Shown piece after piece: positions 1-12,600 of a stretch of 64,000 nt of DNA. A program made the translations under genes and the position numbers. Position 1 is the first letter of the stretch; each line of letters opens with the position of its first letter. The notes beneath the pieces were generated by a model. That model did not search any database. It was given only the letters and a program-made list of their open reading frames with translations, and was not told the origin of the DNA. The DNA comes from Apoda limacodes (Eukaryota; Arthropoda; Insecta; Lepidoptera; Limacodidae). Location of the stretch: positions 13,571,019-13,635,018 of the forward strand of contig OX291546.1 in NCBI GenBank assembly GCA_946406115.1. Direction: 5' to 3'.

Positions 1-69
1 GATGCTTTTGCAGTAACCTAAGTTCTGGGTACATCCATGACTTGCAATATTGATTTTATATACATTGAA

Positions 70-545
70 TAATTTTCGTCACACTTACCCGTAACAGGGT
101 CATTTTGTAAAGGCAAAGCGGGTGCTACGACCTTCATTATTATTCCCATGGGTTTTTTATACGTAAATTTCACTTTTTTCAAAGCAAAGCGCGTGTTCAT
201 AGAACTTATGGGCGGTAATGACGCGCCTGTTTTTCCAAGTTCAACTACGCGCACACTACAAGCATGCAATTACAGGTTTTAACTTCAACCAAACTTTTTA
301 ATTCATAAATGCTCCATATATCAAGCGCCATCTGGCGGTCGCGTTGTTATCTCTACTTCTATTTTTGCCATGTCATTTGTGTTTTGGTGAGTTTATTTTT
401 TTTCACCTTATATTTTTATTTATTTACTTGCAAATGTGAGGAAAAACATTGTGTAGCATGGGCGGCACGGAAATTACAAACCCCAGTCATTAAAGCCTAC
501 ATAGCCTCTTGTTAGTAATATTGTTTTTACCACCACAATGTAAAA
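70..545. repeat. Diverged duplicated segment, copy 1
   Basis: Stretches of this segment recur in the same order at 7018-7345: the part around cgggtgcta, the part around cgcacactacaag, and gggcggtacgg/gggcggcacgg followed by aattacaaac. On the minus strand 18-267 is open and reads KKVKFTYKKPMGIIMKV. A good donor (GTTACGG|GTAAGT, about 94-88) and a possible acceptor near 227 suggest an exon of an antisense gene. I do not recognise the protein. Confidence 0.5.
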
Positions 546-574
546 TAAATTCAAATTACCTTTTTCTTTTTCAG

Positions 575-693
575 ATCGCGTATTACTTTGCCTTTTGTGG
601 ATTTTATAATACTGCGCTGCTATTTGCTAGTATTATTGCAGCCCTCGGTTTCGCAGGTGGTTACTACAAGGACAAAATAACACCTTCTGTTAC
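575..693 (+). CDS. Anoctamin exon, TM1
   Basis: Acceptor tttttctttttcag just before 575. The donor GTTAGT at 694 was chosen because it is the only GT nearby that gives the phase needed by the next exon. Encodes IAYYFAFCGFYNTALLFASI and a short loop. The donor choice is the least certain border in this gene. Confidence 0.7.
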
Positions 694-3600
694 GTTAGTA
701 GTTAATATAATACGTTTTTATTTACCGTTATTAGTATTTACTTGGGTAATTAATAGTAAAATTGTTTTACAGACTCAAAACGTGGTAGAGAGACATCAGA
801 GCTCAATATTCTAAATATAATATTTTGTGAGGCCTCATTTTAGAGACCAACTATTATAGTTGACAAACTGATCTTCCTAAAATAAAATCGTTTTACCGAC
901 TCAAAACGTGGTATAGTGACACCAGAGCTCAACATTCTAACCATAATATTTTTTGACACCTTATTTCAGAGACCAACTACTAAAGTTAAACAAACTGATC
1001 TGCCCTAAATGTAAGGATTTCGAAGTGTGTCCTGCTCATAAGACTAAAGACTATGCCATGCAGATAAGGTTGTCCGGTTATTTGGACCATGAATATACAC
1101 CGTATTTGGCACTTTCTATTTGTTTTTGGGGTATGTTTACAATATGTGTCCATATCGGTATACATACTTAAGCTCGCTGACAAAAACCTGCACGTTATTC
1201 GTCTCTCTCTTTGTTAACACTTAGCCACCTGTCGACTTGAAAATGAGCATAATGACGAAAATATTAGGCGCCGACAGAAACCCTCCTAATTTGAGAAACC
1301 TCCTAAAGAGTATTATTAGATACAGTTGTTTAAAATTCACTATTTTTACAGCAGTATTTGTCGTTTTTCTTTTAATCCCCTTTAAAAATCTAAAATGTCT
1401 AGAATGTGGAATTTCCGGTATGTTTAGCACAAAATGTTTCAAGACTCTCACCTTTAAAAAACCTCGACAATTTACAAACCCCAATCTTCACCCACCACGC
1501 GCCCCCTTATTCTTTGGAAAGGCTAACGTCCAGGATACCTTCGATATAGTCTCGGATTCATTTACTCGTAACTTTGGGTTCTCGCACCGTTATATCGACA
1601 GGATAACGATTACTTAATATTACTAGCTTTTGCCCGTGGCTCCGTCCGCCCTGAATTTGGTTATCGCCGTGGGAGTTCTAAGGCAAGTCCTTAATTATTA
1701 TATGAAGAAAGTGTGCCATAGCTATGTAGCTATAGTTCGTCACGTTCATTTATTATAACTGTGAAGACTTACATTTTCCGGGATATAAAGTGGCATATGT
1801 CCAATAATGTCCGTTTGCTTCCCTTCAATAAACTCTGTGCCAGAGATCAGCACGATTGATAGCTCCGCAGCAACGTAAAGCAGTAAATAAACAAACAGAC
1901 TTTCACAAATATTATTAGTTTGGATAACATTTTATACATATTTGTTAATTATTAATTTCAGCTATCCTTTTCGTGTTGTATTGGCAACGGAAACAAAATT
2001 ATTGGAGTTGGCTGTGGTCTGTTTCACGCAGTAGCAATAGATACTACAACACACTAGCAAGGTAATTAAGTTTTTTTTTCTAGGTGTTAAAAAACACGTA
2101 AATTGGATAACAGACATACATCGGTGTTTATTCTTTAAATATGTAAAAAAACCTATAGCGACATTTACGGCTTTTTGAAAACAGAACCCTCAACAGGACC
2201 TCATTAAGAGGATACACTTGGCGGCGCGTCGCAGCGGGCTTCATACAGACGAATTTTTCACTTATTTTTGACACTTGTTAATCAAACACCACGAAATTTT
2301 TAAGACATGTTATAGTAATAAATATCTAGGTCTGCAGTGTGCCAGTTTTCTATAAAATTTTATAGTTCAAAAGTTACTCAGGATTCTAGTTTTTCATACA
2401 AATGGTTTTAAAAAAGATTTCTAGTTGATAGAACGTTTTACAACATTTTGGAAAAACCACAGACCTAGGTATTCAGCTTGGGATTATGACTAAGAAATTT
2501 CACACTGATTGATCAGTAAATGTCAAAAACAAATGAGAAATTCGTTTGTATAAAGTCCGCTTTGTAAAAAAAATAAATTCGATGTCGCAAATATAAAGCT
2601 AGTCATAAGCTATTTTTAGAAGGTTTTATATAGTTTCTAAATAGTATCTGTGAGTTGTAGATAGTATTTTTGCTAAAAGTGGCCGTTTTTAGCAGAAATT
2701 CCAACTACAACTCACAGATATTAGATATTAGAAAATTGAACATATCTAATGGCGGCGCTAGTGGGGTGTAAGAGGGCCCTTAAGTGAAAAGAAATAGACT
2801 CGCTTCTTTAAGTGGATCATGTAGTACGTAGTGCATCTACGAGATCCCACTACGTAGTACTCCTACGTAACGAATAGTTTCTCGTAGATATGCTACGACC
2901 TAGCAAAATGAAGACTGTCTGAACACATTTTGTTACGAGTAAACTAGTTGTAAAGGTTTATATTAAAGCGCCTATGAATGCCAACTAGAGCCACCACTAG
3001 ATATTCTTAGTTTCCTTTAGTGAGTTAGTTTTGTACAAAGCACTTTTCAAAAATGTTTACGTGTGATAAAAAGAATAATATATAGTCATAGTCAAAACCT
3101 ATTTTAAAATGCCTGTACCGTTTGTAGACTATGTGACTAACTTAACTTTACTTTACTTTAACTAGGGTTGCAAATGCAAAAAAAAATAATTAAATTACAA
3201 TTAAACATATATTTAAGGGTGACTCCCATACATAATGGTATGGAATCCTTCGTGCGGGAATCCGATTCGCACTTGGCCGATTTTAATTTCCTATTTGGAC
3301 AAAGCGAATTTTAAAAATGTGCTTACACAGAAGAATATACCTAGTTATAAGCTACAAACGAAGAAAACTTCTGCATAATAATAGATTATGCCCTTGATGA
3401 CGCGCACATATATTTTTTTCCATAGACATATATATTACTTCGTAAGAACCGGGCCAGCAGCTTCTTTCACTGAACGTAGCTTTTCGGTAAAGCAGTGTCA
3501 AAAATTAACACCCCATGGCATGACCAACGTAATTGACGTCAAAGGCGCAAAGGTACTAAAACAATAGGCCCCTTTTAAACTAACCCAAACTATGACTATA

Positions 3601-6600
3601 ATTTAAACGTTTAGAATGGTTACAGCATTCATTTCTCAGTAATAATTAATACGTTTTTATTTAGGCCACAGTTTAAACTTGAATTAGACTCTGCGGCAGT
3701 TTCTGACAGAACAGGGGTGATGAAAAACTACGATAGCGGCATAAACCGGCTGATGACCATAGCTACAGCGGCAGCCACTTTTACAATATGCGTAAGTTCT
3801 ATGGCTCGGCTGGAAGCTTCTTCTACTTGGATCTACATATAACAACCCGTACGTTGAAATACCTATTGTAGGTATCTAGTGAGAATCCCATTGAAACCCT
3901 TCCCACAAAAGTTACTTACAAATTTAAACTTGTCTATGTAAACATAGGGTCTAGTAAATCATAAATGTATATGCCTTGATTTATCGTAAAAAATATAAAA
4001 AAACTAGCTTTTGCCCGCGGTTCCACCCGCCTTAAATTCGGTTATCGGTGTAGGATTTCAACGACATCTCCTAAATTAGGACTAAAACTATCTCCATGCC
4101 AAATTTCATCTTAATCGGTACAGCGGCTTAAGCGTGAAAAGGAAACAGACAGATAAACAGTTACTTTCGCATTTATAATATTAGTATGGATAAAAGGTTC
4201 TAAACGCCCTTTTGTTAACACCACTTCCGCTTGTATAATGGGATGTATTCTAAGGGATTGTTCGAAATGATGCCCACGGCTACTTTCTGCCGTTTCACAC
4301 TGCTTACCATGGCAAGGAATTCATCCTCCCGCAAACGCGTAGGTTGCGGAATGAGCTCCCTGTCAAGATCAAGTCTTTTTTAAGGAATACAACATGGGGT
4401 TCTTTGAAAAAGAAGTTATTAGGTTTTAAGAAGGTTGGCAACGCCCGAGTTTTGCCCTTTGTGTTTCAACTGTAGCAAGCGTCAATAGGCTGCGGTGACG
4501 GCTTACTATTAGCCTTAGCGGTTCTTTGTAGGTAGTTCTTAGGCCCAGCAGTTTAGGGTCGTCATTAATTTATTACTCTATGACTTTGATTATTTTAACC
4601 TAGGTTTGACCACATTACCTCAATCAAAGGTGGCCATCATGTGCCATATCGAAAGTCCCAGTTTGGATTTCCGGTAGGGGCAGCCAATATTTTAACCGTT
4701 TGTGAATTTTAAATGATAAAATTGTCTCGATTTAGGTGTATGCCCGTACGGATATAGGCTCATCACCTATCATTTGGGACGGTATACCATCGATGAAACG
4801 TGGAAATGAAACGAGCATCCATCTCTAAACATAATAAGCATACGTTTTGTAATATGTTTTCCATTTATGTACTCCCTATTTTTTCTCAATTCCATGATTA
4901 TTTTCTCTGTAATAACAAGTAATATTTTTTCTTTCATCAGATATTTACTGTATTTCTTTTGATGGCGGCGTCTGTTGCGATTCGCTATCAGATTGATAAA
5001 AATATGATACCTTACACGAAAATCCTAAAGGTTAAGGAATTAACTCCAACTGTTCAGCTTGTGCTTATGAGTGCAATAGCTGATATCGTACTACTTTTAA
5101 TATGTGAACAGGTAAGAGGCCAATATTAAATCAATTGAAAAAGAAAGCCGTTGCTCCGGCAATTCATAACTACATTTTTTTTTATATAATGTATTAGTTA
5201 AAGTAGTTTGTATGTTCCGTCCAGGGGCTTTAGCCATGTGTGAAAGCCAAGAAAAGACGTTTTTTTTTCAGAATTGAATTCCTCATCGTTCAGTTATTTG
5301 AAAATACATCCACACTTGCCATTGGTACTTACGCTTAGAGAGGTATATGGCATGAAAGGGAACGTGGCGAAATCAAGTGCCTCCCGTGGTCTCCCAATCT
5401 AAATCCACTCAGGACCACCTACGGAACAACTGTGCCAAAAACCAGATAAAATAGAATATTAAACGTTTCAAATTTTTTAAAATTTCGTTAAAAATTAAAT
5501 TTTTCATTTGATTCATTGACCTACTACTTTAAACGGCTTCAAATTAAACGTAAACGTGTTTACGTTTACGGTTTTTACCGAAGATAAAGAACAGTGTTTC
5601 CATTTAATACGTACTGATATGGCATGAACATTTTAAAGTTTATCTTTGCGAGGTAAATTAACAGGGTTTAAATTTTTTCAGGTCTGTTTACACTTTGTAG
5701 GGCGAATGACGCGCTGTGAAAATCATAGAACATTCGAAGCTTATGAAAAGGCGTGGGTTATGAAATATTTCGGGCTCAGCTTTGCCTTTACGTTTTCAAT
5801 TATTCTTTTCTATGCTTGGGTAAAAGTAAGTATCTATTGAGTTAAATTTTGTTATAGACATATACATCAATGTTTTGTTTCATCCAGGGGATTTTTTTGG
5901 TAGGTTTGCAGCCAGAAATATAAAGTAAAAGAAAAATTGTTAAGACCATGGAGAGCCAAGCTTAGTGTAGGAATCCCTAGCCATCACTACGATGTTTAAA
6001 TCCGAAAATAAGCTTTACTTAGTTGGCTATATTTCGCTATATGTAAGTCGTGTAGTTATTAAAAGAAACAGTCTATGTGCTAGTACGTACTCTGGACATT
6101 ATGCATGGAAAATGCCTATGTCCAGCAATGGGATGATATTTCATATATTATCTTCAGTCAAATACCAGTCAAACATTGATTTTGATACAAAGTGCAACAA
6201 ACTTTTTTGACCTTCTGACCTTAGGTGTTTGGTCGCTAGTGTCGTTGTAAGTTCACACCATTTCAATATGGCGAGTGTAGTTATGAACATCGGGTCAGCA
6301 AAAGTTTGTTGCATTGTAAAGCATTCACAAGTGGTTTGTTATCTATGAAATTTATTATATTTTTAATTTTTAAGGGCCTGTTCTACACTTATCCATCCGA
6401 CTTTATAAACTGGAATGAATATTTCGGCGTTAATATGATAAACTGTGGCGCACTGACATGTTTCGACGATGCTTTGGCCCGATTAGTCCTATTATTTTTC
6501 CTGAAGCAACTTCTGTTTAGATGTACACCTTTCTTTCTTTAGTGAGTCTTACATTTTATGTTACCGCCTGTTAATTAAAAATCAAAATCATTTATTTTGT

Positions 6601-9600
6601 AAGTAGGCCCTAAAAGGGCGCTTTTACGTGTCACATGCTTAATTAATTAACATGTATGTACTTAGAAAAAACATTAAACTCAAAATTTCCATATTCATAA
6701 CATAAAATTGAGTCAATTTAAAAAAAAAAAATTATAATGTCAGAATAAGAAATGTCAAAATACAATTATATGTCAAAAGATAACAAAAACTTAGTAAAAT
6801 TAAATGTCCAAATACAAATAAGTAGGTTGTTAAGAATTACACAAAAATGACAATATTATTAACTCCAAACATTTTTGTCATTCAAATATTCGTTGACAGT
6901 GTAATACCGTCCTTTTACAATCGTAGATTTAAATTTATGTAAAAGAAAGTTCAGGGTGGTCTCTGGGATCTCGATGTCAAAGAATACATACTACCCGACA
7001 AAAAAATATTATTGTTTCATCACACTCACTTGTAAACAGTGTCATTACGTGCAGGCAATACGGGTGCTAAGACCTTAATACTCCCACGGGCTTCTTTGTA
7101 AATTTTACTTTTCTAATAGCATAGCGCAAGTTCATAAAACCCAGTAATGTCGAGCCTAATCTATCAAGTATGTATGAAAGCTGTCTGTTCAAAATGTGAA
7201 TTACACGCACACTACAAGTGACCAATTACAAGTTTTAAAAAAAACACTGTATGTACCACGGGCGGTACGGAATTACAAACTAGAGTCATTCAAGCCGAAG
7301 CCTTTAGTAATTTTCTTCTTACCACCCTTAATACACAATGTACTATTGTCAAGGCGGCTAGTAGCATTTACTTATTTATGTTTGTCACGTGTATTAACAC
7401 TGTGTATATCGCCTTATTTATGGCATACATGCAAGTTTTCACGAATTTTGCATAAATGTATTGTGATGTGACATGACGGTTACAATGTCAATGTTCTCGA
7501 AAACTTCTCGGATGGAATCCCAAAGTTTCTGGCTGTAGATAAACCTGCTCTTTTCTGTAAAAATTTATGCCGGTAAATATTTACTTATCTGCAACCTGTC
7601 ATTTTTGCGTAAAAAATCTTAATCGATAGATTAACACAAATGGACTAAAAAAAATAGTTTTCGAAAAAAAAAATAGAAATATCTAAACTGAAATACTAAT
7701 CCCACCAAAAACGTTTTCATGTAAAATGTTGCCATGATGAGGCTCGCACTGTCAAAAAGTTATCAGGTCTCATGCAGAGCCAAGCTTCTAACTCTAAACG
7801 CCCCAACTCTACAAGCCCTTACTTTACAAACTCTACACCTTGATCAAAATATGTGACTTGGTCGTTTCGTTACTACAAGAACTACGAGTATTACATAACA
7901 GAAAAGTTATAATGAACAGTGAATATTTTTTTCGCCTTACGCCCAAGTGACGTGAGTTAGGGCGTGTAGAGTTAAAAGCATGCCTCTACATGAGATCTGA
8001 TAACTTTTTGACAGTGCGAGCCATATGGTCTCATCTTGGCAACATTTTTCATGAAAATGTTTTTGGTGGGATTTCACTTTTTTTTGTAGGTTGCTTATGA
8101 CAATTGTGTTTTTTGTTGTTTATAAAGTGTTAGATTATAAAAAAGCTATATTCGCATAGGTCGATAGGTCTATTCTGTCATCAAAGTTTATAGTCCGTCC
8201 TCTGATACAGCTTATTTCGATTTTTATATTACAAGAACCGGGGCACAAAAATTGTGATTTCCCATCCCCATAGAAGTTTTCTTTTGTAAATACTTATCAC
8301 CACATTTTAATTTTTAAACGTAGTACATAAGTATAGTTATAGTACTTATTCGTATAATATAAGTATAATAATGTAGTAATATTCTGTAACCTGACGAATC
8401 TCTATACACACTATTATCCCCTAATTTAAGGGGTTGAGGGATATTATTTTTAAAACCTGATACACTTATTTTTAATTTGTAATAAGAAGTCTGTGTACTT
8501 GTGTAATTTTCAGATCTTTATCATGAAATTAAGTTTGTATAGGAAAATCCATACAAACTTCCATCCCCTAATTTAAAGGGTGGGTGGTGATTTACTTTCA
8601 GACCTCATCATCATAATTTGCGAAAGTCTCATGCAAACTTCCATCCCCTAGTAGGGGGGTTGGGGGGTAAAAGTTCCAAGTTTTTTTTTTGTTTGTGTAC
8701 TAATACTTGCTTTAATACCAAATCTTAGCTTTCTAGGACTTTAAGAAATACCCTAAGAATTTTGATGATCATCAGTGAGTGAGAGACGAAATCGGGGATT
8801 TTAGATAAAAAGAGGGTACAGAGAACTAAAAAAAAATCCGTATTCCATATCCGCTGCCCTATCTCACTACAGAATTCCATATGACATAATTGTAATTTTG
8901 TTGTTAGCTACATTTTGTTTTTGTTATTAAAAAATGGAAACTGTTTGAAAACATTGATAGGCGTAGAAATACAGATAGAAATACAGACAGACTGTCAGAC
9001 AGACAGGCAGACGCACAAATGGACATACGAATGACGTATGTCCCATTAGTATGTATTGACATGGTATTGACCCCTAAAAAGGTGCAATTTCGGAAATCAA
9101 AGGACATGTGTTTTGCAATTATTATTTTATGAAAATACAAAAATTCAAGCTATTTTGTGTTCTATATAATTTTCAACTAAAATAGAAAAACACAATCTAT
9201 TCAGCTTTCTATTCCGATTATCTATTCGTTTCTATTTCTATGAAAATTCTGTCTTTGTACTATCCTCATACCTTTTATATATACACACGTACCACCGTGG
9301 CACAGATTATATAATGCCATACTACCGTGGTGATAAAGGATTTGACGACTCGACTCCGCCTATTTATCCTTTTTTTTATGGTTTAGCGAGTTGTCGTTCT
9401 CAGTCAATATATTACTACAAATTTCAAACATATGTTGATTTAATTGTCAGCCTATTTTAACGATTAATGTTTCCCGTTAACTAGTTTTTCTGTTGTAAAC
9501 AATTTTAATACGAAACAGAGTAGTCCTTTTCGCGAAATTTTCTAGATTTTTAATTTATTTTTTGTAAATTAAAATGAATAGAGCAAAAAAATAACAAACT

Positions 9601-12600
9601 GCTGACATTCTATTTACCATTTGAAATTTTTAAGTTACTTAAAAAAATTTAATGAAAAAGATACTAAGAACTTGAGATATTAAAAAAAATGGCCAAGTGC
9701 GAGTCGGACTCGCGCACGAAGGGTTCCGTACCATTATCTATAAAAACGGCAAAAAATCACGTTTGTTGTATGGGAGCCTCCCTTAAATATTTGTTTTATT
9801 TTAATTTAATTTTTTTTTTAAAGTGAATATATAACTAAATATTCTGTGAATATTTAAAGCGTCTACCTGTTTCCGTTATCAATATCGAGCAAAAACAAGC
9901 AAAAAAATCACTCTTATTTTATTCTGTTTTTTAGTATTTTATTGATATAGCGGCAACAGAAATACATCATCTGTGAAAAATTCAACCGTCTATCACGATT
10001 CATGAGATACAGCCTGGTGGCAGTCGGACGGACGGACACCGGACAGCGGAGTCTTAGTAATAGGATTCTGTTTTTTACCCTTTGGGTACGGAACCCCTTA
10101 AAAAGGTATGAAAACGTAAAGTCGAGCCGTCCACTCTTCTAACTAATCTTAAGTTTGTTATGTTTCGTAGCTGGACAACAGATTACAACCAAGGAATTAA
10201 GAACGTTAAAACTAAGCCTAGTTGGGAAAGAGAGTATCGGCTGCAAACTATAACAGAGAAGACAATGAATAGAAGGTATAACACTCTGGGTACGTTGCAT
10301 TCGTAACATCTAGAAATTTAACTCCAATTAATTAATTAGTTATACCAATGAATTGCTATAGCATGCTATAGTGCAGCAATAGTTCGTTTAACTCTGTTAT
10401 TGTTATTCCCGCAGGAACTTTTGAATTTTTAGGGAAGTAGCCCTTATGCTATTCCAGGACCTAACGTATATGTATGCCAAGTTTTATCTCCATCCGTCCA
10501 GTGGTTGAAGCGTCATTGAGTAACAAACATCCATCCAGAAATACAAACTTTCACATTTATAATATTAGTGGGATATATATAACATACTAGCTTATTCAAG
10601 TGATTAATTTTGCGTAAACTTTTTTTTTATTTATGGTTTTACCTACAAAAGTAACAAAATTCACTTACAAATTTTCTTAACTTATAATCAGAGAGTCAAT
10701 CTCAATTTTCAATCTAAAGGCTTAATACAAATATTTATGCATGTAGCTTCAAAATGCCGGATATCTATACCTACAAATATCTTACCCTTATGTATCTGTA
10801 TGTAGGGGAAATCGTCCTCTAGGGGATGATTTTCTGAAACCGGTGAAACACGTGCATCTTAAGTTTCAACCCAAAGACTTTATACTTTAGAAATAACAGA
10901 TTTCTATATAAACCATATTTTACTCCGTTTTGGGTGTTTTTTTTAAATACCGAAATACACCATTCTTTGTTTAAAACTGAACTTCATGGATTTATTTACA
11001 AAGAATAACTGAACTTCCATACAAGTTTTCATCCCCTGTTTTGACACCTAGATGATGAGTTTTTAAAAACGATGAAACATGCAAATCTTAATTTTTATCC
11101 TAAAGTACTTAAATAGATACAGCGTCAGAAATATCAAAAAATCTCTGAAAAAACATCCTTTGCTTGTTTTAGCAATCCAATTTACAATGGTGGCATTTTT
11201 TGTGACACTGTGTCCCGCAATACCAATAGTTGCACTAGCGATAAATTGTTGGGAATTCAGGTAAAACTTTTGCTTGTTTTTCATTTGAAATCTTCTATTA
11301 AAGCATGGTTTGAGTAAGTACCTATGTACTTACTCAAAACATGCTTTAAGCAAAAAAAAGACACCCAGTAGAACCACCAGTGGTACCACGGTTACTTTTT
11401 CCTAACCGTGGTACCACTGATCTTGTACATGTTGCATGTATGCGATAAATACACGTGTTTTCTTTCTTTCTTTCTACTTTTTAACCGACTTCAAAAAAAG
11501 AGGAGGTTCTCAGTTTGACCTGTCCATGTTTGTCCGCGATTATCTTACGATTGGCTGAACCGATTTTGATGCCGTTTTCTTTCTTTATTTCAATTTTTAG
11601 GTTTAGGTTCTGAGATTAACCTGTTTGTTTGTATATACGGTATGGTACCACTGGTGGTACTACTGGGTGTACCACGGTTAACAAACGGAAATATCAGACC
11701 CAAGCGAATACACACATGATTATTTAAAAAAACAATTAGTGTCACGCTAAGACCCGGACACCGATGTGCGATAGGGACAACTGCGCCTAGAACTAATTAT
11801 ACCGTGGGCATGATTCTTAGGGTTCCGTACCCATAGGATAAAAAACGGGACCCTATTACTAAGACTCCGCTGTCCGTCCGTCCGTCTGTCACCAGGCTGT
11901 ATCTCATGAACCGTGATAGTTAAGCAGTTGAAATTTTCACAGAAAATGTATTTCTGTTGCCGCTATAACAACAAATACTTAAAAAACAGAATAAAATAAA
12001 TATTTAAGGGTGCTCCCATACAGCAAACGTGATTTTTTTGCCGTTTTTATAGATAATGGTACGTTACCCTTCGTGCGCGAGTCCGACTTGCACTTGGCCG
12101 ATTTTTTTTAGCTATTGCGATGGCATTTGCTTTCATGCAGTCTCTTACTGTTTTACAACTTGATGAAGTGCCCGTGTTTTCAATACAATCTAGCTATAGC
12201 ACGGACGCTAAGCAGGAAGAATTTTGTTCAATGACCGGTCAACTATTTGTCTCTGTTGCACGCGCATAATTAATTGCCGTTGCGCTCCTCTATGACAGCG
12301 GTCATCACATCTGTGCGAGTGCGACGGCAAACAATTATGCGCGTGCAACAGAGACAAATAGTGCTATATCTAATTGTTTCGTCACGGTTCCCTTTCATCA
12401 TAATGTGATGGACAGACTCTTTTCACTAACCACCGGTCCTACGTGACAGGGGGTGAGCCCATAGCCGCAACACTGCTTATGATGCGGTGCATCTGAACTA
12501 AGGTGGTATTGTATACGTCTTATGTCATAATTTGCCACTTTTAAAATAAATAGACATTCAAATATTTTTAATCTCTGCGATAGTTATCGCAGTAGAATTC

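Noticed and set aside
309..515. 68-codon ORF with hydrophobic start
   Set aside because: Lies in the duplicated segment before anoctamin TM1, no splice sites fit, composition like intron sequence.
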